Assembly: GCF_026672425.1 (NCBI RefSeq)
Contig: NZ_JAPPRC010000004.1
Location: forward strand, 860,074-924,073
From: Pannonibacter sp. SL95
Lineage (GTDB): Bacteria; Pseudomonadota; Alphaproteobacteria; Rhizobiales; Stappiaceae
DNA: 64,000 bases
Reading direction: 5' to 3'
Shown piece after piece: positions 36,101-44,859 of the stretch (its first letter is position 1; each line of letters begins with the position of its first letter). A model generated the notes under the pieces. That model was not told where the DNA came from. It saw only the letters and a program-made list of their open reading frames with translations, and did no database searches. Position numbers and translations under genes: made by a program.

Positions 36101-39100
36101 GGGGAGCGAAGTTCAAAGCAAAGATGGAATTATTATCAAGCATCCTGACCTTGATGATGTCCTATCGCAATTCACTTTGGCAAACGAAGGAGCCTGGCAG
36201 ATCATCCCTGGTTCTCAGCTTGACTTCCTCGAGCGTTACATCGGGGAAGACATTCCAGTAGACAATCCAAACTCGTTGAACAACGGTGCAGTTCAGGCAC
36301 TCGGCAGCCTGCTCGAGACTTCAGAACGCGTCTTGGACCAACTGGCGTTGCGTCTTGCGATCCAGGGTGGGTTGAAGCCATACTTTGTCGGTATCGAGTT
36401 TGTCACTGAACAAGACAAGTTTGTTGCAACGACGCCGCGTGAGTTGGTGCCTCTTTTTGAAGCGGTCTTCCGGGCGGCACCTGGCGATGCCGAAGGCGCG
36501 CAGGAATGGCTCGCCTCTTGGGGAACGGTGCTGAATGCATTCTTGGCAGACTACGATCGACCGGGGTCCAGCGAAGTCAGCTATCCGTTCTTGTTCACCA
36601 ACATAGTTGCGGCTTATGAAAATGTCGGGTTGTCCGTCAGCTTGCAGGATGCAGCCGGAGCGCTCGGTATTCCTGGCGGAATTGTTGATTTCGGCACAGG
36701 GACGCGCACAGGCAGTTCAACCGGACAGATGTTCTTCATGTCGACCGGAGACGACGTCGCGAAAGGTCAGGGCGGTGGAGACGTCTATGTTATCGGCAAG
36801 AATTTTGGAAATGACGTTATCGATGACTTCCAGCAATCAGGAGATAGCTATGATGTCATCAGGTTCGCCCATCTGAACCCTGAAGACATCTATGCGACGC
36901 GCGAGGGACTTGACCTGATTTTGCAAGTCAAGGGCTCAAGTGATGCCGTCCGGATCAAGGGCCAGTTCCATGAGATGGCCTACAGTGCATTTGGTGGAAA
37001 CGTTTTGCCGACGCAAGGTGTCGATGAAATCGTCTTTGCTAACCGTACGGTCTGGACAAAAGGTGACATCGCGCTTGCGGTCTCGCATCCGATGGATAGC
37101 GATGATCAACTGACGGGTACGGATCATACTGACTATCTGGATGGTGGTCTCGGCAATGATGTGATGAGTGGCGGTGACGGCACCGACTTCTACATCTTTG
37201 GTTCAGGCTATGGCCATGACGTAGTCGATGACAATCTCGATAATATTCTTTCAAGGAATGAAGACGTCATCCTCTTTAAAGAGGGCTTTGACTATTCAAA
37301 AATGGTTGTTTCGCGCACCGGCTATAGCCATGACGTCACGATCAGCTTTGGTACGGCAGACAAGCTGGAGATCCGCGGCCAGTTTAGAGCTGCGTACACC
37401 GGTGTGTTCGGCACTCGCTGGTTCGACCGGATCGAGCATTTCGAATTTAAGGATCCGAATGGAAGCCTGAATTTCTTCAATCACAACCAACTCATGGATC
37501 TGAGCATTAAGCAAAGTCAGACTGATGGTGATGATTTTGTTTATGGTTTTAGCCGTGAAGATGTTCTGGATGGCGGAAAGGGGAATGATTTACTCTCTGG
37601 AGGTAACGATAACGATACGTATATCTTTGGCTTGGGATATGGACATGATCGAATTCGAGAGAATGTGTTCGACTACAACGTAATGTCGGAGCAGGTCGAC
37701 AAGGTTGTGTTCACGAGTGGTGTGCGGCCAGATCAAGTCCGAGTGGCTCGATTTGAGAAAGACAATGCACTTGTGATCACATTGCTCGATGGAAGCACAT
37801 TAACCATTGAAGATCAGTTCTTTGCCAACAATTTTGGAAACAGGCTTTGGCAGATAGAGACATTCGAGTTCGCGGATGGAACCGTGTGGACTGTCGAAGA
37901 CGTCCAGCTCAAGTTGTTGCAATCAACCGGCCAGGATGATCGACTTTTTGGCACGTTCTATAACGACGTCATAGATGGCGGTCCTGGGAATGATTATTTG
38001 AACGGAGGGGATGGAAACGACACATACGTCTTTGGCCTGGGCTATGGCAACGACGTTGTGTTCGATGACATGGTTTCGATCTTCTCGAATGAAGCCGACC
38101 GTGTTGTTTTCAAGGCAGGAGTTCTTTCGAAGGATGTCGTCTGGTCTCGCCCGGCTGGAAGTGATGATCTTGTCGCTACGCTTTCTGATGGTAGCAGCCT
38201 GAAGATCGAAAAGCAGTTTGTATCCAGTAACATCAGCGGGAGCCGTCTCTGGGGAATTGAAACATTCGAGTTTGCTGACGGCTCAGTACTGGTCCCGGAC
38301 GACATACAAAAGATCCTGTTACGCGCGACGGACCAGGATGACCATTTGCGTGGTTTCTTCTCGCGCGACATTCTTGATGGCGGAGCCGGCAACGACAGGC
38401 TTGAGGGTGGCGATCACGGGGATATCTATCGTTTTGGGCTCGGTTACGGGCAAGACGTCATTTACGATTTTCAAGTGTCAATTTTTGCCGATGCGCCCGA
38501 TAGGATTGAATTTAATTCAGGTATCGCTGTTTCGGATCTGACCGTTCAACGGGGAGGTGAGTATGGTTATGATCTGTATTTGAAGCTGAATTCATCTGAT
38601 GTCCTTAAGGTCGAGGATTACTTCAAGACAGAATATCATCGTATCGAAGAGATCGTGTTCGCTGATGGGACGGTTTGGAACTATGAACATGTCCTCGGTT
38701 TGCTGAATGTAATTTCCGGCACCATTGGTGACGATGTGCTTGATGGCTTCAATGCAGCTGAAACTTTAATCGGAGGAAAGGGCAATGATGTTCTGAACGG
38801 CAAGCACGGTAATGATACATATATTTACGAGCGCGGTGATGGCAATGACACAATCATTGAGGAGACTAACCGGGGGAGCGATGACCGGCTCGTCTTGCGT
38901 GGTGTAACGAGTTCGGGCGCCGCTTTTGCTCGCGATGGTGATCATCTGTTGCTCGAAATTGCAAACAGCTCAGGCGGGTTGACAGACGGAGGGATCATAA
39001 AGATCGAGCGTGGTCTAGATGAATACCACGACCAGGGCATTGAAACGATCGAGTTTGCCGATGGCCTAAGAGGCTGCCTCAAAAAGAGGTGGGTGATTTC

Positions 39101-39239
39101 AACAGGTTATGGTTCCTTCGGATTTGCGAGATTCGATGGAGTTCAGAATGGCCTGGAGCGAAATCACCCGTCGGTACTATGCCCGGCGGACGGCACGCTA
39201 TGCAAGCGACATGACAGATCGGGAATGGGCACTGGTTGA
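33192..39239 (+). CDS. Giant RTX protein with N-terminal AHH-type nuclease, 5' part (IS-interrupted)
   Basis: Native coding runs to 39069; the last codons to 39239 lie in the inserted IS. Residues 1-90 show an AHH/HNH-like nuclease signature (LHHVFPRQLADHKIFDVLG, DIDDPSNLIRLP, then HSGKHPAYTRLVEGHLDQLE). Residues about 270-400 are hydrophobic, as in pore-forming RTX toxins. Residues about 675-790 carry calcium-loop motifs (DLDGDGLEL, DMDGDGFLEF, DANGNGKIDD, DLNQDGVTND). From about 1180 on come RTX units of the form DDxLxGxxxxDxLDGGxGND-x-YIFGxGYG. The layout is that of a type I secreted effector with the catalytic domain first. GAGGG lies before ATG 33192; ATG 33177 is an alternative. No secretion ABC genes are in the window. 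Confidence 0.85.
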   Translation: MTTLNKTQLHHVFPRQLADHKIFDVLGYDIDDPSNLIRLPATLGSKGAHADALAAFEGNDGAHSGKHPAYTRLVEGHLDQLEKEFFDATGNLRQGKTLAELQKKVASLQYFYKDGLTAQIDADGKIQQPKIFVNNGDPRAKDANGKPLGDEEFFDEHFKKKGLDQLSNIENTDVFINGAKLNAAVKFNDPLPDTGKVRQTGLDTVLLKLKAAQDVGMTTYNGIGLSASQIDALKETALDLTSKGTGQTLSGTADPKTPGKLDAITGKLGDPKVAIAAVLATSVIAAVQVVGATDASASELLEQLDLDFAKNLAGDLATSVTQLAFETAVLTVATGGVGTAIRLGLEAADAVEIIQLTIEILDAVFPEWGLKDAIGQAAEVILDLVNVALQSAASAAGFKEFIIVDTTEATTSANGVLAVSGSGESDLIWARGDGEAEIDTGAGEDWIFHIGKGTVRAGDGDDFIYAENSVEPGDGQTYGQEREEMTVDAGAGDDWVISVGAAEIHLGAGQDVLFWAGTGSVIHTGPGGEADADSLGFIRGSLVTDADGYDELFVYGVLNAAGTYIRYAGSESDYAYGKAGLIKVGFNKDGELLVGDVFSSERDEESFVYFANGNRSPTAPTDQLTAGIRVGEIEIYVWQIMETAPSISKAAVQAMWDFMRATLKEFFDENYAGGTDPLVLDLDGDGLELTARVTGVGPKFDMDGDGFLEFTGWVRPDDGLLALDANGNGKIDDISELFGGARVSGFSELATHDTNKDGVINADDQVYSQLRVWRDLNQDGVTNDGELSTLSSLGIASIGLTATTDGRLNALNTVARTGTFTYADGRSGKVGDIEFQINNYDTTYAGDKSVNPIIAATLPNLKGHGTLTDLHVAMTLQGANGHLASTVAAVLPTLNVPDLETLRERAFDILEAWVDAPPPHAASAGNPDVPVLLLRAGGKLTVIDFAVQVTENVQQADGSIVSMTFWRRATGSEVQSKDGIIIKHPDLDDVLSQFTLANEGAWQIIPGSQLDFLERYIGEDIPVDNPNSLNNGAVQALGSLLETSERVLDQLALRLAIQGGLKPYFVGIEFVTEQDKFVATTPRELVPLFEAVFRAAPGDAEGAQEWLASWGTVLNAFLADYDRPGSSEVSYPFLFTNIVAAYENVGLSVSLQDAAGALGIPGGIVDFGTGTRTGSSTGQMFFMSTGDDVAKGQGGGDVYVIGKNFGNDVIDDFQQSGDSYDVIRFAHLNPEDIYATREGLDLILQVKGSSDAVRIKGQFHEMAYSAFGGNVLPTQGVDEIVFANRTVWTKGDIALAVSHPMDSDDQLTGTDHTDYLDGGLGNDVMSGGDGTDFYIFGSGYGHDVVDDNLDNILSRNEDVILFKEGFDYSKMVVSRTGYSHDVTISFGTADKLEIRGQFRAAYTGVFGTRWFDRIEHFEFKDPNGSLNFFNHNQLMDLSIKQSQTDGDDFVYGFSREDVLDGGKGNDLLSGGNDNDTYIFGLGYGHDRIRENVFDYNVMSEQVDKVVFTSGVRPDQVRVARFEKDNALVITLLDGSTLTIEDQFFANNFGNRLWQIETFEFADGTVWTVEDVQLKLLQSTGQDDRLFGTFYNDVIDGGPGNDYLNGGDGNDTYVFGLGYGNDVVFDDMVSIFSNEADRVVFKAGVLSKDVVWSRPAGSDDLVATLSDGSSLKIEKQFVSSNISGSRLWGIETFEFADGSVLVPDDIQKILLRATDQDDHLRGFFSRDILDGGAGNDRLEGGDHGDIYRFGLGYGQDVIYDFQVSIFADAPDRIEFNSGIAVSDLTVQRGGEYGYDLYLKLNSSDVLKVEDYFKTEYHRIEEIVFADGTVWNYEHVLGLLNVISGTIGDDVLDGFNAAETLIGGKGNDVLNGKHGNDTYIYERGDGNDTIIEETNRGSDDRLVLRGVTSSGAAFARDGDHLLLEIANSSGGLTDGGIIKIERGLDEYHDQGIETIEFADGLRGCLKKRWVISTGYGSFGFARFDGVQNGLERNHPSVLCPADGTLCKRHDRSGMGTG

Positions 39240-40001
39240 GCCTTTTCTGCCCATGCCCCGCCGCCTGGGTCGCCCGCGGACCACGGACTTGCGTGAGGTC
39301 GTCAACGCGCTGCTTTACATCGCTACGACCGGTTGCCAGTGGCGCATGCTGCCGAAGGATTTTCCACCGTGCTCGACCGTCCAGCGCTATTTCTATGAAT
39401 GGCGGGCGTTGGGGCTGTGGTCACGCATCAACCACCATCTGGTTATGGAAGCCCGCGAACTGGAGGGCAGAGAGGCCTCACCGACGGCCGGTGTCATCGA
39501 CAGCCAGAGCGTCAAAACCACCGAAAGCGGCGGTATCCGGGGCTATGACGCGGGGAAGAAAACCAAAGGCCGCAAGCGCCACATCATCGTCGATACGCTC
39601 GGCCTGATGGTTGGCCTCATGGTGCATGGGGCCGATATCCAGGATCGCGATGGCGCTCCCGATCTGCTGAAATCCATCCGCCACAGGTGGCCGTGGTTGC
39701 TGCACGTCTTCGCCGATGGCGGCTATGCGGGCGATAAGCTGAAGCGACGGCTGAAGAAGATCGGGCGCTGGACGGTTGAGATCATCAAGCGCTCGGACAA
39801 GGCGAAAGGCTTCGAAGTCCTACCGCGCCGCTGGGTCGTCGAAAGGACCTTCGCCTGGCTCGGCAGATGCCGCAGATTGGCAAAGGATGTCGAAAAGTCC
39901 ATCGCCTCATCAGAGGCTTGGATCATCATCGCCCACATTCGCCTGATCACAAGGCGACTTGCAAGGTACGGTTATCGTTGAAGGCTTTTCGAGTCCGACT
40001 C
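39070..40001 (+). mobile_element. IS5-family insertion sequence inside the RTX gene
   Basis: A 932-bp element with imperfect terminal inverted repeats: GAGGCTGCCTCAAAAAG at the left and the complement GAGTCGGACTCGAAAAG at the right (13 of 17 match). TAA flanks both ends, extendable to CTAA if the final C is shared, as expected for the 3-4 bp duplications of this family. One transposase gene fills it. Excision with one TAA copy joins GLR to VTRDD and restores one RTX reading frame. Confidence 0.9.
39148..39981 (+). CDS. IS5-family DDE transposase
   Basis: A 277-residue intact transposase. It begins MAWSEITRRYYARR, with the N-terminal DUF4096-like DNA-binding part (MTDREWALVEPFLPMPRRLG, GCQWRMLPKDFPP). 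The DDE residues lie in AGVIDSQSVKTTESGG, HVFADGGYAGDKL and RRWVVERTFAWLGRCRRLAK, the last being the IS5-type E1-region. The ATG at 39148 fits the usual family start and is preceded by GGAG. It has no visible damage, so the insertion may be young and the element may be active. Confidence 0.93.
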   Translation: MAWSEITRRYYARRTARYASDMTDREWALVEPFLPMPRRLGRPRTTDLREVVNALLYIATTGCQWRMLPKDFPPCSTVQRYFYEWRALGLWSRINHHLVMEARELEGREASPTAGVIDSQSVKTTESGGIRGYDAGKKTKGRKRHIIVDTLGLMVGLMVHGADIQDRDGAPDLLKSIRHRWPWLLHVFADGGYAGDKLKRRLKKIGRWTVEIIKRSDKAKGFEVLPRRWVVERTFAWLGRCRRLAKDVEKSIASSEAWIIIAHIRLITRRLARYGYR

Positions 40002-42370
40002 TAAGAGTTACTCGCGATGACATCAGAAAAAAACTAATTCAACAGGCGTCAACCGCTGGCAACGATGACCTGGTAGGCTTCAACACCGCCGATGAGCTGC
40101 GCGGCGCTTTTGGAGATGACCGTCTTGCCGGAAAAGGTGGGAACGATACCTATCTCTATTCGCGAGGAGACGGAAACGATCTGATTGTGGAAGGCAAGTT
40201 TGAGGGCGAGCTCGATCAGCTTTTGTTTTCAGACATTTTTGAAACGAGCGTTGTCGTTGTTCGAAATGGGCTCGATCTTCATCTCCAAATTTTGGCACCG
40301 TCTTCGACATCGCAGGTCGATGCAACAATAACTTTGATCGGCGATAGAGCTGGTGCTTGGGCCCCGTCAATTGAAAAAATTTCATTCGCTTCCGGAGTTG
40401 TGTGGTCTACGTCCGATATTATCGCAAATATTTCTTACATCGGTGGTACAAGTTCTAACGATACGATTGTTGGTACTACAGGAGATGATGCCGACATCAG
40501 AGCTGGATATGGCGATGATCTCCTGCGAGGGCTCGCAGGGAGCGATACCTATATCTATCGACGAGGTGATGGAAATGACACTATCGACGAAGATAGTGGC
40601 GGATCGGATCTCGATATTTTGCACCTCGTGGACTTGCGGAAGGAAGAGGTCACTTTCGAGCGGCCTGGTGGTGGATCTCAAGATGTCATCATGCGGATTT
40701 TCCCAACAGGTAACTCTATTACGCTGAAAAATCAGATGAGGCTGGCCGGAGGCGTGGAGAAAATTGTCTTCATGGATGGTCAGGTGCTGGGAGGTGGTGA
40801 GGGGCAACTCGACGCACTATTGAATACTATTGCGGCTATCCGGGGTTCAAGTTCGAATGACACACTTTCTGGAACTGCAGGAGACGATGTAATCATCGGC
40901 GGTCTTGGCGACGATCGGCTCAACGGAGCTGCTGGTAGTGATGTCTATATCTATGCTTCTGGTGACGGCCACGACTATATTGATGACGAATCTGGATCGA
41001 CAACAGAAATTGATGTTTTGCGCCTAACGGACCTCAATGCAGCTGATGTAACTTTCAGCCGTGTTGGAAACCACGTCAAGATCTTGGTCAACGGCACCGG
41101 GCAAACAATTACGCTGGATGAGCAACTTCACTCCGACACGGCAAACTGGGGAATCGATCGGATCGAATTCGCAGGCGGCGCTGTGTGGGGTCGTGATGAG
41201 ATCAAGGCTGCAGCTTGGCTTCGAGGAACCGACGGGGCTGATACGCTTCACGGTACGAAGGGAAGTGATGTAATCATCGGCGGTCTTGGCGACGATCGGC
41301 TCAACGGAGCTGCTGGTAGTGATGTCTATATCTATGCTTCTGGTGACGGCCACGACTATATTGATGACGAATCTGGATCGACAACAGAAATTGATGTTTT
41401 GCGCCTAACGGACCTCAATGCAGCTGATGTAACTTTCAGCCGTGTTGGAAGCCACGTCAAGATCTTGGTCAACGGCACCGGGCACACCATAACGCTGGAC
41501 GAACAACTGTACTCCGAAACCGAAAACTGGGGAATCGATCGGATCGAATTCGCAGGGGGCACTGTGTGGGGTCGTGATGAGATCAAGGCTGCAGCAGCTT
41601 GGCTTCGAGGAACCAACGGGGTTGATACGCTTCACGGTACGACGGGAAGTGATGTAATCATCGGCCGTCTTGGCGACGATCGGCTCAACGGAGCTGCTGG
41701 TAGTGATGTCTATATCTATGCTTCTGGTGACGGCCACGACTATATTGATGACAACACGGGCTCAACCGTTGATGTCGATGTCCTGCGCTTCACGGATCTT
41801 GATATGCCTGACTTGACATTTAGCCGGGTCGGAACACACGTAAAGATACTGGTTAACGGCACCGGGCACACCATAACGCTGGACGAACAACTGTACTCCG
41901 AAACCGCAAACTGGGGAATCGATCGGATCGAATTCGCAGCGGGCACTGTGTGGGGACGTGATCAGATCAAGGCTGCAGCTTGGCTTCGAGGAACAAGCGG
42001 GGCTGATACGCTTCACGGTACGACGGGAAGCGATGTTATCTTCGGGGGGCTTGGAGATGATCGGCTCTATGGAGCCGCGGGTAGTGACGTCTATATCTAT
42101 GCTTCCGGCGACGGCAACGACTACATTGATGACAATACGGGCTCAACCGTTGATGTCGATGTCCTGCGCTTTTCGGATCTTGATGCGCCTGATTTGACAT
42201 TTAGCCGCGTCGGAAAACACGTCAAGATCCTGGTTAACAGCACCGGGCACACAATAACGCTGGACGAACAACTGTACTCCGAAACCGCAAACTGGGGTAT
42301 TGACAGGATCGAATTCGCGGGCGGCGCGGTTTGGGGGCGTATGGAGATAAGTTCTGCCTCTTGGATATGA
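40002..42370 (+). pseudogene. 3' part of the AHH-RTX gene, separated by the IS
   Basis: The frame continues the RTX protein directly (VTRDDIRKKLIQQ) and adds about 790 residues, made almost entirely of RTX/calcium-binding units: two divergent ones, then four near-identical 127-residue units, ending EISSASWI. The final region carries the predicted type I secretion signal, which the 5' fragment has lost, so neither half should be a secretable toxin. A downstream ORF could be expressed only from a promoter in the IS. Codon use is the same as in the 5' part. Confidence 0.85.
40886..42370 (+). repeat. Four tandem RTX repeat units of about 381 bp
   Basis: Units begin near 40886, 41267, 41651 and 42032 (spacings 381, 384, 381). 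Each encodes GGLGDDRLNGAAGSDVYIYA followed by a DGHDYIDD-type loop and a beta segment. Units 1 and 2 are almost identical over their first 200 bases. In-frame expansion or loss by recombination is likely. Confidence 0.9.
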
Positions 42371-42470
42371 ATTGTCTTAGGCCTGATGAATTCTCTGAAT
42401 CTGGAGCAGAACTGAGCTCAATGAGCATGGCTTCAAAAAATAAAGCGTGAAACGCACAAGAGATCGGAGC

Positions 42471-42498
42471 GACTGGCCTTCGACAGCGACGGCCAGTC
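42471..42498 (+). terminator. Stem-loop after the RTX gene
   Basis: GACTGGCC and GGCCAGTC form an 8-bp stem with a 12-base loop about 100 bases past the RTX stop. The following bases are CGCCTCTTGCTT, so it is at best a weak intrinsic terminator. Confidence 0.4.
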
Positions 42499-42689
42499 CG
42501 CCTCTTGCTTGCAGCAGGTAATTCTGGTTCTGGCAATGCGATCGGTTAGATTTCTACCGGCGATTTTGACCTTACAGTGCAATGAGCACCCTCGGAATTA
42601 ACAAGTTTGAAAGCGGCGGGTCGGCCTCGTAGGGGCGGCGCGCACGACGACATTAGACCCGTTCCGCTGTTTCAAGACTTCGCCCGAGA

Positions 42690-43340
42690 TAAACCATCTT
42701 ACAGTGATGATGTATTTGCGGGTTCGGCTGACGCTTCGCAAAGTGGGGGACCTGTTCCGTAGGCGAGGCAGCGGTATCCGGCGTCCGACGGTTCGCTAAT
42801 GGTGGAGCAGGTCGGGTGCTGATTGCTGGTGAGATCAGGGAGAGGCGTATTGCTGGCTTCGGTTTGAAATGGTGCTGGCACCTCGAAACGGTTTTCTTGA
42901 ATATCACCGGCGTCCGTCACTATCTGTGATGGGAGGTGGATCGTGAGGGCGAGGTTCTGGAACCGTTGGTCACAAAGAGTCGTGATCTGATTGCCGCCAT
43001 GAAGCTGATGTGTTAGCACGAAAAAATTCGAGCAAATTGTCTTCGGAAAAGCTCAGCTTTTATGGCGCCGCGATGCATGACCTGGCGCTTAACGGTGTCT
43101 GCAATGAGGTCGGCTGCCGGGCAAACAACCGTGTGGCGAGCAGCCACTTGCCGTTACGACAAAGCGAGCGTTGGAGCTTCCGGCGCATCCAAACGTCAGA
43201 GAAGTTCTTAGCGGTCCACGGGTCAGTCTGCAATCACTTTAATCAGCGGCGTTAGCTCATCAGCCGCCAGCGCTTCAAACAGAACCGGGACGCCGCTCCT
43301 GCCCAGTGGCGCCAGCTGGCGCTGCATTGAGGGCCAACCG
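42690..43340 (+). mobile_element. Degenerate IS6-family transposase relic
   Basis: Pieces in different frames match an IS6-type transposase in order: LTLRKVGDLFRRRGSGIRRP near 42730, KLSFYGAAMHDLALNGVCNE, RANNRVASSHLPLRQSERW, EKFLAVHGSVCNHFNQRR to about 43250, and a last RQRFKQNRDAAPAQWRQL. Stops and shifts break it, and no terminal repeats are seen. It lies between the RTX locus and the tRNA end of the island. Confidence 0.7.
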
Positions 43341-43473
43341 TAGCGGGATACAAAGACCTTCCTGATTCTTAGTGGCGGCACCTGCATGCCCGATCAATTT
43401 TAAGGGACAGCTTTAGGGTCTGAGCGCTAGGCGCTGCATATAATCGTTAAAAATCAAATACATAAAAAGAAAG

Positions 43474-43489
43474 AATGGCGGACAGAGAG
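43474..43489. repeat. Right attachment repeat (tRNA-Ser 3' end)
   Basis: AATGGCGGACAGAGAG, identical to 26467-26482. It comprises the CCA end and 3' acceptor/T-stem bases of tRNA-Ser and marks the right border of the island. Confidence 0.85.
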
Positions 43490-43565
43490 GGATTCGAACC
43501 CTCGATACGGTTTCCCGTATACACGCGTTCCAGGCGTGCGCCTTCAACCACTCGGCCACCTGTCC
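43476..43565 (-). tRNA. tRNA-Ser (anticodon GGA)
   Basis: A 90-base class II tRNA read on the minus strand. The acceptor GGACAGG pairs with CTGTCC ahead of G and an encoded CCA. The D-arm is GTGGCCGAGTGG, the anticodon loop CCTGGAACG with GGA, then a long variable arm (TATACGGGAAACCGTAT) and the T-arm GAGGGTTCGAATCCCTC. The gene is complete, being regenerated by the island att site at its 3' end. Confidence 0.97.
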
Positions 43566-43847
43566 GTCTCGGCGGATGTCCGCCTGAGGTGGGCGGAATA
43601 TACTCAGGAAGTCGGGGAGCGCAAGAACTCTTGTAAAGTTTTTTTCGCTTGCCCCCGGCTTCTGGCCGGGCCCGGGTTCCTTGACTGCCAAACGGGCGCG
43701 AAACCGTGGGAAAAGCTGATGCCGCGCTTGTGCATTGCCGCGATCTGCGCGGCAACCTAGGTATACTCCAGGCCAGAGAGGTTGACTTGCCCGCCCGGGC
43801 TTCGCCATTTGGCTGGTTGATTTCTCCGATGGAAAGGAACCGAGCAG

Positions 43848-44171
43848 ATGTTTGCCGTGTTGCGCGCCCTGTTGCGGCTGTCGGGCTATTTCCTGCTTGG
43901 CGTGGCCGTGGTCGCTGCCGTTGTCGATGGCAGCAAGTCGATTGCCGCCGGCAGTTTCGCCTTCACGCCGGTCGGACAGGTGTGGTTCGAACTGTCGCCG
44001 GCCAGCCTGAACATCAGCCAGGCGGCAATCCAGCGCCATGTCAGCCCCTTGCTGTGGGATCCGGTCATCCAGACCGTGCTGGGGTGGCCTGTCTGGCTGG
44101 CGCTCCCGCCGCTTGCCTTCTTGCTGCTGATCCTCGGCATGCGTCGCCGCCCGGTGGCTGCCCTCGTCTGA
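43848..44171 (+). CDS. Small membrane protein upstream of msrA
   Basis: A 107-residue protein with two membrane segments (LSGYFLLGVAVVAAVVDGSK; WLALPPLAFLLLILGMRRRP) flanking a periplasmic loop. Proteins of this type are conserved next to msrA in related bacteria, with unknown role. AGGAAC precedes the ATG. The gap to msrA is 13 bases, indicating cotranscription. Confidence 0.75.
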   Translation: MFAVLRALLRLSGYFLLGVAVVAAVVDGSKSIAAGSFAFTPVGQVWFELSPASLNISQAAIQRHVSPLLWDPVIQTVLGWPVWLALPPLAFLLLILGMRRRPVAALV

Positions 44172-44184
44172 AAGCGAGCAATCG

Positions 44185-44859
44185 ATGTCCTTCATGCGTC
44201 TGCTGAGCCAGAAGTTTACCGTGCCCTCTGCCGCAGAGGCCTTGCCCGGTCGTGAGGTGCCGACGCTGCCGGAGATCGATCACGCGGTGCTCGGGCGACC
44301 GCTCACGGCGCCTGTTCCATCCGGCATGCGGACAGTCCTGTTTGGAATGGGGTGCTACTGGGGCGCGGAAAGACGGTTCTGGAACCTTCCGGGTGTCCAT
44401 CTGACCGCCGTTGGCTATGCCGGCGGGCATACCCCCAATCCGACCGGCAACGAGGTCTCGACCGGGCGGACCGGCCATGCCGAGATGGTGCGGGTCATCT
44501 ATGACCCGCAGACGATCCCGTTGCAGCGTCTCCTCGCCGTGTTCTGGGAAGGGCATGACCCGACCCAGGGCATGCGCCAGGGCGATGACATCGGCACGCA
44601 GTTCCGCTCGCTGATCCTGGTTGAACAGGAGGATGACCGGGAAGTGGCCGAAGCATCCCGCCGGGACTATGCTGCGGCCCTGGTGCGGGCCGGCCATCAG
44701 GCGGCGATCACAACCGAGATCCGCCTCGATACGACATTCTATTTCGCCGAGGCTTATCAGCAGCAGCACCTGGCCCGTGTTCCCGGGGCCACCTGCGGCA
44801 CGCGCGGCTGCGGCGTTGCCTTCCCGGCTGGCGTTTCGCCGGAGAACCGGGACGCATGA
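44185..44859 (+). CDS. msrA: Peptide-methionine (S)-S-oxide reductase MsrA
   Basis: A 224-residue MsrA that reduces methionine-S-sulfoxide in proteins, using thioredoxin. The catalytic motif is GMGCYWGAERRFW, with Tyr in place of the commoner Phe after Cys. Family blocks GYAGGHTPNPTGNEVSTGRT, GHAEMVRVIYDP, FWEGHDPTQGMRQGDDIGTQ and YFAEAYQQQHLAR follow. The longer N-terminus (about 45 residues before the core) is the usual alphaproteobacterial form. It ends overlapping a small ORF by 4 bases. Confidence 0.96.
   Translation: MSFMRLLSQKFTVPSAAEALPGREVPTLPEIDHAVLGRPLTAPVPSGMRTVLFGMGCYWGAERRFWNLPGVHLTAVGYAGGHTPNPTGNEVSTGRTGHAEMVRVIYDPQTIPLQRLLAVFWEGHDPTQGMRQGDDIGTQFRSLILVEQEDDREVAEASRRDYAAALVRAGHQAAITTEIRLDTTFYFAEAYQQQHLARVPGATCGTRGCGVAFPAGVSPENRDA

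Noticed and set aside
36740..42370. Regular repeats that could suggest a CRISPR array
   Set aside because: They are long coding repeats of an RTX protein with no short spacer-repeat structure.
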